Shown here: positions 1-12,562 of the stretch, piece after piece
How positions within the stretch are numbered: position 1 is the first letter of the stretch
How the letters are laid out: each line of letters begins with the position of its first letter
Assembly: GCA_951640195.1 (NCBI GenBank)
Contig: OX621163.1
Span: 1,550,001-1,614,000, forward strand
Reading direction: 5' to 3'
DNA: 64,000 nt
Source: Porpolomopsis calyptriformis
Taxonomy: Eukaryota > Basidiomycota > Agaricomycetes > Agaricales > Hygrophoraceae
Translations under genes and position numbers: made by a program
The notes under the pieces: model-generated
Told to the model about the DNA's origin: nothing
Database searches by the model: none
What the model saw: the letters and a program-made list of their open reading frames with translations, nothing else

Positions 1-3000
1 TGGGAGTGCCAAGTCACTTCTCACGAGAGTGTGCCTTCCTTCAACGGAACCAGTAATGTAGCAATATGGCTTACTCCTTTAGCTTTCAGAGAATCCATGG
101 TTAGTTATCTGGTTCGTCTTTCGACTGCCCCACACGATCCCCAAGCGAAAGCCATCTTGGTTCCCCGCGCATTGGCTCTCCTCCAGCGAATGGTTGGTCC
201 AGATGGATGGAACGATGTAACAGTCAAATTACACTATTTCTCACGGGCCCTCGAACATGTGGGTAAATTTGTTGTTCAAGTTGAGCACCACTAACTTGTT
301 GCTCTTATAGAACGACCTCACTGTCGAAGCCAACATAGGCCAAGCTCTCAGTTCGGCAAAGGTGCTGCAAGTGATCGCGACGGATAAACCTGATTCCTGG
401 TATCTAGAAAACGCTCCGATACTGCAGAAGCTCGTCAAGAAAGGAATGGTTACGGATGATCACGGGCTTCATGACGCATTGCATCCCATATTTGATCGAT
501 TGCTCCACCTTTTTCCTCTTCCAAAAGAAGACGACGAACAACAAGGCGATATGTCGGAGTTCCACAGCTTCGTGTATTCCTATATCGGTGAAGGATTAAG
601 GAACACCACCGCCTTACGTGGGACCCTTCTGATGCTCACCTCTGTGGTTCAAGTTTCGGCGGAGCGGATTGAGCCATTCTGTCCATCCCTTATGAAACAA
701 CTCAGCAAGCTTGCCAAAGAGCATCTTCAATCAGCGCAGAATGCCAATGGTTCCGAAAATAATGTTCGACTCGTGATCTCTATTTTGGAGATTAGTCAAA
801 TTACTGTGGCGTTCCTCGGGGATCAACGACGGTGGCTACTCAGTGCTCTAGTAGCTCTTGTTGAAAAGTCGAAAAGCATTCCTCTTTGTCGCTATATGCT
901 GGACTTGGCACGCCGTTGGGCTTTGCACAAACATGACGTATTCCCCACCATGAAGGAAAAAGCTAGTCTCTTGCAAAAGATGGTAGCTTTCGAATTGCGC
1001 GGAGAGCAACTGTTTCACAACTACCTCGAGCTCATTTACGAGATCTACACCGATCCAACCCTTCGGCGCAGTGATTTGACTTCGCGCCTTGAACAATCGT
1101 TCCTTCTGGGCTGTCGAGCACGAGATTCCACATTGCGTGACCGCTTTATCGACCTCTTGGATGCCAGTGTTCCTCGGCCTCTCTCGAGTCGTGTACCATA
1201 TATCCTTGGTGTTCAGAATTGGGAGGCTTTGGGAGATCACAACTGGATTCATCTCGCACTACACCTTCTGCTTGGGGCTGCGGATTGGGAATCCCCACTA
1301 GTCCCAGAACGCAAGGTATCCTTAGGCAATACTGCTGTGCCTCTTCCCCCACGGCCAAAGGCTCAAAGTCTCATCCGACCTATCCAGCGTCTTTTATTTT
1401 TCGATTCCCAGGCCGCCCATGACATATGGGTGTCTGTTTTCCCAGCAGCCTGGGCTTGCCTTTCTAGACGCGAACAAGTGGACGCTACACATCATATGAT
1501 CGCTTTGCTCAGTAAGGACTATCATATCAAGCAAGTCGAAATGCGTCCTAACGTCATTCAAACGCTTTTGTGTGGTATGCACGCCTGTTCTCCCCCTATG
1601 GTCATACCCCCTCATCTTATCAAGTATCTGGCTAAAACCTACGGTGCCTGGCATGTCGCGTTGGAGATCCTTGGGTCCTACGAATCCATGCGGGAAAACG
1701 ATAGCTCTATACGTGATACCGTGTACGATTCGCTGGCAGAGGTTTACGCGGAATTAGCCGAAGAGGATATGTTCTACGGCTTGTGGCGCCGCCGATGCTT
1801 GCATCAGGAAACGAACATTGCTATTGCTTTTGAACAGAATGGCATGTGGGAGCAAGCACTAAACATGTACGAGACTGCCCAAAGCCGGACACGCACTGGC
1901 TCTATACCGTTCACAGAGCCGGAGTATTGTCTTTGGGAGGACCATTGGATTCTCGCTGCGGAAAAATTACAGCAGTGGGACACGTTATATGAACTCGCGC
2001 GCAACGAGGGTAACCAAGAACTGATGCTGGAAAGTGCCTGGCGTATCAAAGATTGGGCTGAGAACCGAGAATCACTGGAAGAACAGATAAATATGCTGCC
2101 AGAAGTGGCTACCCCTCGCCGACGGGTATTCGAAGCTTTTATTGCCTTGCTCAAGCTACCAGCCGCGCTGGATAAGAACACAGAGTTCACGAAGATCCTT
2201 GAGGATGCCATGCAACTTTCTCTTCGGAAATGGGTTGCGTTTCCCCCTCAACTCTCAGCTGCTCATGTCCCACTTCTCCAACATTTTCAACAATTTGTAG
2301 AACTTCAAGAGGCCGTCCAAATATTTGGCTCGCTGTCTACGACTAACGCTCAGAACCTAGAGAAAAAATCCTCAGACCTGAAGATGGTCCTGCAGGCGTG
2401 GCGAGAGCGCCTTCCAAACCTGCAAGACGATATAAGTATATGGAGCGATCTCGTCGCCTGGAGGCAAAATGTCTTCAACGCCATCAACAAGGCGTACATC
2501 CCTCTTATATCAAACCCTCCGCAGACTGGAGGCACGGCTCCTAGTACCAATAATACGTTCGGATATCGAGGTTACCACGAGACTGCTTGGATAATCAATC
2601 GTTTTGCGCATGTTGCACGGAAGCATGACTTACTTGACGTTTGCTTCAGCTCGCTAAACAAGATCTACACTTTGCCTAACATCGAGATCACCGAAGCATT
2701 TTTGAAACTTCGAGAACAAGCCCGCTGTCATTACCAAAAACCAAACGACTTACAGGCGGGTTTGGAGGTTATCAACAACACCAATCTGATGTATTTCGCG
2801 CAAGCTCAGAAGGCTGAATTCTTTACGCTCAAGGGAATGTTTTATGCCAGGTTCAACCGCAATGACGAGGCAAATCAAGCATTTGGCCAAGCCGTGCAAC
2901 TGGACATGGGTCAAGCCAAAGCCTGGGCAGAGTGGGGTAAATACAACGATCGTATGTTCAAGGAACTACCAAACGACATGTCGCATGCCGCAGGAGCTGT

Positions 3001-5668
3001 CAGCTGCTACCTCCAGGCTGCCGGTCAATATAAGAACAGCAAGAGTCGCCCGCTTCTTGCTCGTGTTCTGTGGCTGCTTAGCGTCGATGATGGGAGTTGT
3101 ACCATTTCCCGAGCGTTCGATACTTATAAAGGAGAAGCTGTCTTCTGGTACTGGATAACACTTATACCTCAACTTTGCCTATCCATTTCGCAACGCGAAG
3201 TAAAACAGGCCAGGTATATTTTGTTGAAACTTGCCAGGCTATATCCCCAGGTACATCCATATTTCTGTCGTTCAAGTGTGTTTGATAACGAAGAATTTTG
3301 GCAGGCACTTTTTTTCCAACTGCGTACCACCAGAGAAGAGATGATGGTTAAAAGACAAGCTGTAGCGCGCGTCGCCGTGGCGAACCCCTCCATGACCTCG
3401 CCTTCACCTGCCGATCCATCCAAGCGTCCAGAATTGGATCAAGTCGCGAGGGATGGTACCAACCAAGCAGATATCAAGAAGGAGCCTTCTGGCAACGAAG
3501 CAACTGGATCGTTACAAACGCCTTTCTCCGGATCTCAGCCTCAGTCTGATATCCACGGTTCAGTGGAGGCCGTCACGGCATACCCTATTCGTCAGCCTTG
3601 GGAATACATCGAGGAAGTGGTCCAAATCCTAAAAACCGCATCCCCCCTCCTTATCTTAAGTATGGAGACTCTGGTAGATCAAATCCAGCAACGATTCAAA
3701 ACAACCCCGGAAGAAGATGTTTATCGGCTTATGTGCATGCTACTGCAAGATGCTATCCAGGTGAGTGTGAATACCAGGATCGCCTATTTAGCTAACGATC
3801 TATTGGCATATAGAATTACCTGCTGCGCGTGAATGCGGACGATGACGGACAAATGATGCCACAAACCATAAGCAACCTTGCACGGATGTCCGTAAATATA
3901 ACTGGACCTACCCGCGTAAATATTTCCTGTTATTTTAATCCTTTGTTACCATTCAATAGTCATGAACAGAAAGAGTACGAGGATGACTTCCTGAAAACCA
4001 AACAATCACATTATGAATATATCCAGCGACTCCAACAATGGCGGGACAAATACGAAAAATACCTCGATTCACGCCCTCGGCTTCAGTCACTTGACGTTTT
4101 GAGCCACTATCTGACAGAGTTCCAGTATGGAAAAATTGATGAAATCGAAGTTCCGGGCCAGTACACGGAGGTTCGTATATGAATTAAGTTGGGCAACCCG
4201 GATGGAGCTGATATCTTTGCAGGATAAGGACAGCAACCAGAATTTTGTACGGATCCTAAAGTTTGGCCCCAAATTCGAAAATTGTCGCTCTCACGGCTCC
4301 TCTTGGAGACGCATTACAGTTCATGGGAACGACAACTCCAGAACGTCATTTTCTGTCCAACTTCCGGCCACTCGAAATTGTCGACGTGAAGAACGGGTCA
4401 TGCAACTTTTTCGCACGTTCAACGGGTGTGTTTGATCCTGCGAACATATGGTGCAAATTACTGATGATTTTATAGTCCATTGGGTCGCAAGAAGGAAACC
4501 CGAAAGCGCAATCTCGCTTTCCATCTACCTGCTGCCGTCTCCTGTAGCCCAAATCTTCGACTCCTCCAGAATGATTCATCATACATTACACTCGGCGATA
4601 TCTATGACCAACATTGTGAGGAGATAAACGCCACTAGAGAGGACCCGGTACTACTGGCGGGAGAAAAAGTCAGGAAGGTTTTGCGAGAGTTCAAACAGTC
4701 TTCTGGCAGACCGGTAAATCTCTTGTCTCTTCGTTGAATCTCATCTAACCCACGACTTTGACAGCTAACCAAAGCAGAGTTTTTCAACCTCAAGAAAGAA
4801 ATTCTTGATGAAGTCATCCTCAAAATTGTTCCAGATGACATCCTCACTCGTGTAAGTCCTCTTGCTTGAGCATCACTCTGAATAATCAATTGCTTGCAGT
4901 ACATGATCCGCACCATGGAAGGGCCTGGCGAGCTATGGAGGATAAGAAAACAATTTGCGTTGCAAGTCGCCTCCACCAGCTTCATGACATACGTCCTTTG
5001 CTTGTCTAGCCGATCACCCTATCGTTTCCACCTGTCACGGGCAACAGGTCAAATGGTAATGAGTGAACTCCTCCCAAGTCAGTCTGTTTGTCACACTTCG
5101 GATGATATGTCTCATCTCTGCACTGAAAGGTGTTACAAGCCAAGCGCCAGTCTTTGCATCAAATGACGCCGTACCCTTCCGCTTTACTCCAAACATGCAA
5201 ACCTTTTTGGGACCAATCTTTACAGAAGGCATTCTGACCTCAGGTCTCATAGCTATTGGTCGTTCATTGACCGAACCCGAGGTGAATCAAGGATTATTTT
5301 CTCGATTAACTACTCATTTTCCTCCTTCAGTTCGATCTAGAACAACAGCTTTGCCTATTCGGACGAGATGAGGTCATGAACTGGTTGCTTGGGCGGGGAA
5401 AACCGTGGACTTTCGACGTCTCGTTTAGGTCGAATGTGGCCGCTAATATAGATGGTGTTGTAAAGCGAGCAGAAGCTATGGCGTGTAAAGTGGAACGGGA
5501 ACAGGTACTCGTTCAACAGTCTTGTAAACAAAAATCACTGGCTGAGCATTATTGTAGGCTACCCCTGGCTCAACCCCGGTCGTTCAAACTGTGACAAATC
5601 TGATATCGATGGCGACCAATCCCGTTCAGCTCATGAAGATGGCAGAAATCTACAATCCTTGGTTCTGA
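1..5668 (+). CDS. TRA1: TRA1/TRRAP, C-terminal part (5' end outside window)
   Basis: Scaffold pseudokinase of the SAGA and NuA4 histone acetyltransferase complexes; it contacts transcription activators in the nucleus. The reading frame is open at base 1, so the N-terminal HEAT region lies upstream. The main exon (about 330-3760) encodes the FAT region, rich in helical repeats, followed by a PI3K-like domain in several short exons and a FATC tail ending MAEIYNPWF at the stop 5666-5668. Where true PIKKs carry the catalytic loop and DFG, I read LSRATGQMVMSEL and FASNDAVPFRFTPN, so the catalytic Asp motifs are missing, as is normal for Tra1. It converges on a BRD8-like gene 84 bp away. Identification rests on FAT/FATC order and remembered family sequence; I am confident it is Tra1 rather than TOR, ATM or ATR because of the dead kinase site. 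Confidence 0.95.
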
Positions 5669-5752
5669 TATCTGTACAATAATATGTAGTTTAGTTAGCC
5701 ATGCATATGTATTGTAGAGTTGCCTAATTTGACCGGTCAAAGAGACATTTCC

Positions 5753-7977
5753 TCAAGTGCGATGTGTTACTTCCGTCGTTCGGTAAGTTTGTATTTGGCT
5801 TTCGCTTTCCAACATCATCTGCGCAGCGAATCTTGATTAAAACACTTGAGAGGAAAAACAGAGTCCTCACATCCTCAGCCATGTTATATATATCTGAGCC
5901 AGGACGATTATACATCATGGCGTTCGCAAACATCAAGAAGACGTCTCGTTGGAATTCGGCAGAGTTTGAGATAATACCGTCTCTGACTCTTGCCTTTATG
6001 GTTTTTAAATCCATTGGCCGTTTAACAATGTCATGGTAGTCGGGTGCTTCACTGCGCTTGATTGGATTGTGAAATATATTGCCATTGCGGTGCTGGGAAA
6101 TTTGAGAATGTATTAGATTGATAACGGTTTGAAACTTCTTGAAAGCGACTTGTTCTCCAGATGGTGCGTGTCGTTCCCGACGACGAGCCCCCATAGATGA
6201 GGGAACTGCAAAAGAAATAAATGCTCAATCGAAAGACCCGGGATCGAACCGAGGCCATTTACCTTCGTCGTCGTCAGAGTCTTCACGGATGCGCTTTTTG
6301 TCTCGGTGGGATTCCAAGCCCTCGGTGAGGGAAGCCTTGCGCTTACCTGTGCCTCGCGGTGAGTGAATCGGCCATCCCCCAACAATGGTACTTCACCTTC
6401 ACGACGCGGCATTGGCACATCATCAGCATCGGTATGTGACGAAACCTGATCGTCATCGTCCATCAAGTTATCCGCCATTTTGCTGCCACCGACTTCTGGA
6501 AAGGTGGTAGATCGGTCACTTTCGACCTGCTGATCTTGGAGTTCTCGTTGATGCTGCAGCGACGGGGGAGATTCCCCCACGCTACTTCTTGATGATGTTG
6601 CGGTGTTTCGGCGAATTTTATGACCTCGATAAGATTTGCAGCAGACATAAAAGTTTAATGATCGGGAAGCGTTTTAGACGCCAAGTTAGTCTTTTGAGAG
6701 AAGAGCAATAACGAGTACAAACATACGATGTACGGTATTGAGCAGTTCGTCATTGGATGTTTGACTTTCGTCTTCGCGATGGTCTGCTGCTTTACAAAGA
6801 TCAGGCGTCATGGTGCAGAGTCGGTGTTGCAGACGCACATTCGAGGTCACCGCTGTGGAAGGAAGGGAGAACCTGTAGAGGATTAACTACAACGGGAGAG
6901 GGGGAGGCGCCGGATTCTACGTTATCCGGAGGTCGCATGACGCCAGCCTCGCGGCGAGAATGGCCAACGACAATCATCCCTGTATCCGCTTGGCCGAGAG
7001 CGGGTGTTGCAGAGGAATTACCAGGTTCCCGTTTTTTCGAGGGTTCCTCCTGTGCAATACAGGAACGGGGCTGTCATGAATCCAAGAGAGTTATTATAGT
7101 GTCATACACACTCTTGACTGAGACGGAGGAGAACCCGAATCTGTGACACCACTCAAATCAGAACCGAAGAATTCGTCTGCAGGTGGCATTTCGCGAGCGG
7201 GGACCTTTCGTTCATAATTAGAACTTGGTGGAAAGCCCATGATGACACAACTCACGCTTAAGTTTTCCTGTCGGGGATGTCGAAATGGTTCGCCTGACGA
7301 TGGCGCCTGAGGGGGGTGAATTCCTTGAATCTTTGCGGCTATCTTGTTGTCCCAAAGTCCTGAGCGAATTGCGTCGACCTCTGACACAATATGCCTGTGC
7401 AAGTGTGAGAAAAATTGGGTTGAAGAACGTGAAAGTGGGAGAGTCACTTGAACTTTGATTCCTCAGCCAGGAGGAGCTCTTTAAGCTCGTGCATGCGAGC
7501 TTGGTAGTGTCGCTGAGCCAATTTCAGATTTGATGAGGCTAGGAACAGATAAACAATTTAAAGGTGCCACGATGGGGGCGGACATACCATGCGGAACGTG
7601 AGTAGCTTCAGTACTAATCGCCACCCTTTGTCAGAGATGAGGGTGTTGAAGAACAGAATCAATCCTACCACTCTAGTCCGGCTTCCCTCATGAGATAAGT
7701 ATACATTGCATGACATGACTGGTAACTCTGTTGAGAGCAGATATTGGGGAAAATGGGATCAAGAGGAACTGACCTGTGGCGTAAAAAACGACTTTGGTCG
7801 GGAAAGGAGGGGATGTTTAGTAAGTAATTTCGCAACAGCAGACCATGAGTTGGCGCCGAGCTCATAGACAGCTTGTGCGAGAATAAGACGCTCGAGATGG
7901 CTCAAGGCGGTGACATCCGTCTGGCTGGAAGAAGGATTGCCTGCAGAACGTCGCGTCAATCTCGTGTTCGACGCCAT
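5753..7977 (-). CDS. BRD8/Bdc1-like bromodomain protein, probable NuA4 subunit
   Basis: Acetyl-lysine reader expected in the nuclear NuA4 acetyltransferase. The start ATG (7975-7977) gives MASNTRLTRRSAG, then a SANT-like segment (SHLERLILAQAVYELGANSW) that resembles the N-terminus of human BRD8. A long charged, low-complexity middle follows, then a bromodomain encoded around 5880-6150 with FHNPIKRSEAPDYHDIVKRP (ZA/BC-loop region, PDY) and the Asn of AMMYNRPGSDIY as the acetyl-lysine contact. The last helix continues after an intron as MMLESESQIQTYRTTEV and stops at 5753-5755; reading through the intron instead would end at 5724. Other bromodomain families (Bdf1, Spt7, Gcn5) lack the N-terminal SANT-like part, so the BRD8/Bdc1 assignment is favoured. 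Its neighbour TRA1 belongs to the same complex. Confidence 0.82.
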
Positions 7978-8101
7978 CGGGGACGAGGGCAAGGTGGTGC
8001 ACGTGACCTCCCGGCCGGTGTTCGGTCTCGGTCTCGGACTTCGGTCTCGGCGGAGGGCGACGTCAGTGTGTGCCGCAGCAAGCAGTTGGTTTTATCTTAC
8101 C

Positions 8102-9652
<1,551 letters not shown>

Positions 9653-9841
9653 GTTTCCTCTTGGTAACGACTTATTCCTCGTCGGCTCCGTCCCCGTCAT
9701 CTCCATCCTCGTCGTCCTTCAGCACCCTTCAGTAGTCAATCTGTGACCAGTCCTCTGGGTGTGACGTCACCATGCATTTATTATATTTTTGAAAGAAAAC
9801 CAGAAAGAGCAACTTGAGTCCAGGACCTCAATCAGCCGCTC

Positions 9842-11947
9842 ATGCCACCTGCTCAAGATGATACAGGTGGCCGCTATTCCACCAGGAAACACATCTCGTT
9901 TCCCTCAGAGATACCATCAGAATCTCGTACAGAACGATTGAAAAGGTTTTTGTTATCACATTCTCTGCAAGGTACCTTGGACAGAGTCAAGGCGCTCGGT
10001 GAGAATCAGTCCGGCCACACGGGGTGTGTGATAGTTCCCCAGGATTGGTTCGCCATCTGAGCCTTCCCGCCTGTAGATGCGTCAATGCCTTGAGCTGGGC
10101 CGCAAACGGCGAACTCTTGTTGAGCGGTGGAGATGACAGAACGTCCGCATTTGCCGTTCTCCAAGTCGATACACCCAACCTGACCTTATCTGACAGCGTA
10201 CGAATCTGGAAAATGGATCCCAGTGATACAACAACCCAATATCCCTTCGTCTGCCAATCGCTCATACACACAGGACACCGAGCCAATATATTCAATGCTC
10301 AAATCCTGCCTGGTTCTTCACAACTGTGAGTGGCTCTTTTGCCTCATAACTTGATTTGACAACCAGGGTATGCAGCGTCACTGTCGCGGGCGATCACCAA
10401 GTCCGCGTTTTTGATGCAGAGGAAGCGGTCAGTCGGTCATCGGGTGAAACGGAGTATGCGACCCGCAGGGCTTGCACCCGCGTTCTGCAATGTCATACCG
10501 ATCGCTGCAAACGAATCGTCACGGAAGGCCGGCCTGATTTGTTTCTTACTGTCGCAGAGGTCTGTGCAATTCATAGCACCTGGGAGATTTTCATGATACT
10601 CACTCATCCCTCCTTCAGGACGGGTGCGTGCGGCAGCATGACCTGAGAACCTCACACACATGTGGCTCCGCATGTCCCTCACCACTGATTAAACTCAATC
10701 ATTCCTTATCAACAATAGCCCTTTCCCCTCTCACTCCCTATCAATTTGTCGTCGCAGGTCAATCACCATACGTGTGTACGCATATCATACAGCCTGTCGA
10801 GCTGAAAGCTCAATAACTACCCAAAGGGGTATTTATTCGACCGCAGACACACCGGCCGTCTCTTAAACGAGGAATGGGGAAAGGTCCCTGCGGCTACCGA
10901 AAATGACATGGCGACTTGTGTTCGACGGTTTGGACGACCGTCAGGTTCAAATCGCAGGCGGCGAAATGTGCACATCACAGGTGCACGCATGTCAGCGAAT
11001 AATGGCTATGAGGTGATTGATCAAAATTGTTTGACTACTATACGCTGAACACGACATAGGTTCTTTTATGTGAGGCGACCAGCATACCGACCAGCGATCG
11101 CTTATTCTGACACGATTCTAGCTTACAGTTGTGATGCCGTGTATTTGTATTCTACCCAGGACTCGCCCACCAGTGACCAGTCGTCAGATCGTCCAGCTTC
11201 CATTTTGTCGTCAAAGACTCAACCGCCGAAGGAAACAACATCCAGTGAGATAACGAGCGACCCCTTGCCTTTCCCCGACCTTGACCCAGCGAGCGAAAGT
11301 GATGATGATCTCCTGTCTTTTGATGAGCCCAGCGATGCAGGTCAAGATAAACACGGGGAGCCAGTTGACGACCCTGACTACCACCCCAAAGTACCAGTCG
11401 TTCTCCCTCGCAGGCGCTTTGGAGGTGCCCGCAACGTTGAAACCGTGAAAGATGGTAAGTGCTCTTGGATTCCGGCAAGCAGAGGAGACTTAGAAGAATT
11501 CCAGTGAACTTTCTTGGTCCGAATGATGAGTATGTCACTTCTGGTTCAGATGATGGGAACTTCTTTATGTGGCGGAAGGACACCGGGAAAGTGGTTGGTG
11601 TCTACGAGGGAGATAACCAGGTGGTCAACGTTATCGAAGACCACCCGCACCTCCCACTCATTGCGGTCAGCGGTATTGATAAGACAGTGAAGGTGAGTGA
11701 ACTTGATGAAATCTACGCCGTACGTTGATGTCTTGTATCAAAGCTGTTCGCCCCCATACATGGCAAAACTAGTCACTTTTCAAGAATGTCTGATCTCGAA
11801 GCCATAACACAGCGTAACGCCCGACAACCCATGATAACGAGAACCGATATTTTCTATCTCATCTTTCGATACCACCGTTTTGTACTTGGATCCGGGAGAG
11901 GGGAAACCGACGGGACAGAGGATGAGATTACCTCAATTCTCAGTTAG
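9842..11947 (+). CDS. DCAF6/Iqw1-type WD40 repeat protein
   Basis: Predicted substrate receptor or adaptor of a DDB1-CUL4 ubiquitin ligase, by similarity to human DCAF6/WDTC1 and fission yeast Iqw1; role inferred. WD40 blades are visible after splicing: GGDDRTVRIWKMDP (join across 10143-10196), GDHQVRVFDAE, then after an acidic Ser/Asp-rich insert (about 11220-11400) YVTSGSDDGNFFMW and a final blade ending TVK. The insert between blades and the NFLGPNDEYV segment are hallmarks of the DCAF6/8 group. A 10-nt microexon (11060-11069) is needed to read GYE-VLL-SYSCDAVYLY. The C-terminus contains ITQRNARQP and stops at 11945-11947. About nine introns; estimated length 550 residues. Confidence 0.83.
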
Positions 11948-12562
11948 CGTCGGGATAGTCTGTGACAGGCTCGTTGGGGGTCACCGATTTGTACTATATA
12001 CTTTCATGCATGTCCTTTACTTGCTCATCACCACACCACATCGATTTCCTTCAGTAATTTGGACATTACACCTGGCTTGAGTGCTCGCAGCGGAGGAGGA
12101 AAGATGGTTGAGATCATGCTTGTCAATTCCCATTTTGGCGCCCATCCGGAAGCCTGCTCCGTCGTACCATCACCACCTTCAGATTCCGTAGACTCACCCT
12201 CGCGTTGGCTTCACTGACTTTTGCCAATCCTAGGTGCTGCTTAGAGTCCTTAATTTTATTGTTCTTTGCTTGAATGCTGCCATTTTTCGTTATGTAAGTT
12301 TTCGTTGCCCTTGCGCACCTGTCCTGCTGATATTTTGCCTTCAAACTTTCCGTTTGTCTATCCTTCCGTCGCCAGACAAGTGCAGGCAGTCTCTCAGCCT
12401 TGAGTCATATTCAGCATTTTTCTGCTTCAATACCTTAGCTACGGGTACACCTCAAAATCAGTCGCAGACACAACCTTTGACTTTTTCAAACCGAACCAAA
12501 CGTAACCCAGCTTCCTTCATTTACATTCACACTCACCACCACCACATCATCAGACCTGAGCA
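11948..12562. other. intergenic region / probable long 5' leader of the CTK1-type gene
   Basis: These 615 bases separate two genes on the same strand. I see no reading frame with protein-like composition or conserved motif. The second half is pyrimidine- and CA-rich, with Thr/His-type CACCACCACC stretches just before the ATG at 12563, which is common in fungal promoters and leaders. No TATA box close to the start stands out. Confidence 0.5.

Noticed and set aside
848..1252. 134-codon antisense frame inside TRA1
   Set aside because: Shadow of the strongly conserved sense frame.
6225..6250. tRNA-like B box (GGTTCGATCC on the minus strand) with a pairable T stem
   Set aside because: No A box, anticodon arm or matching acceptor stem upstream; it lies inside a predicted intron of the BRD8-like gene.
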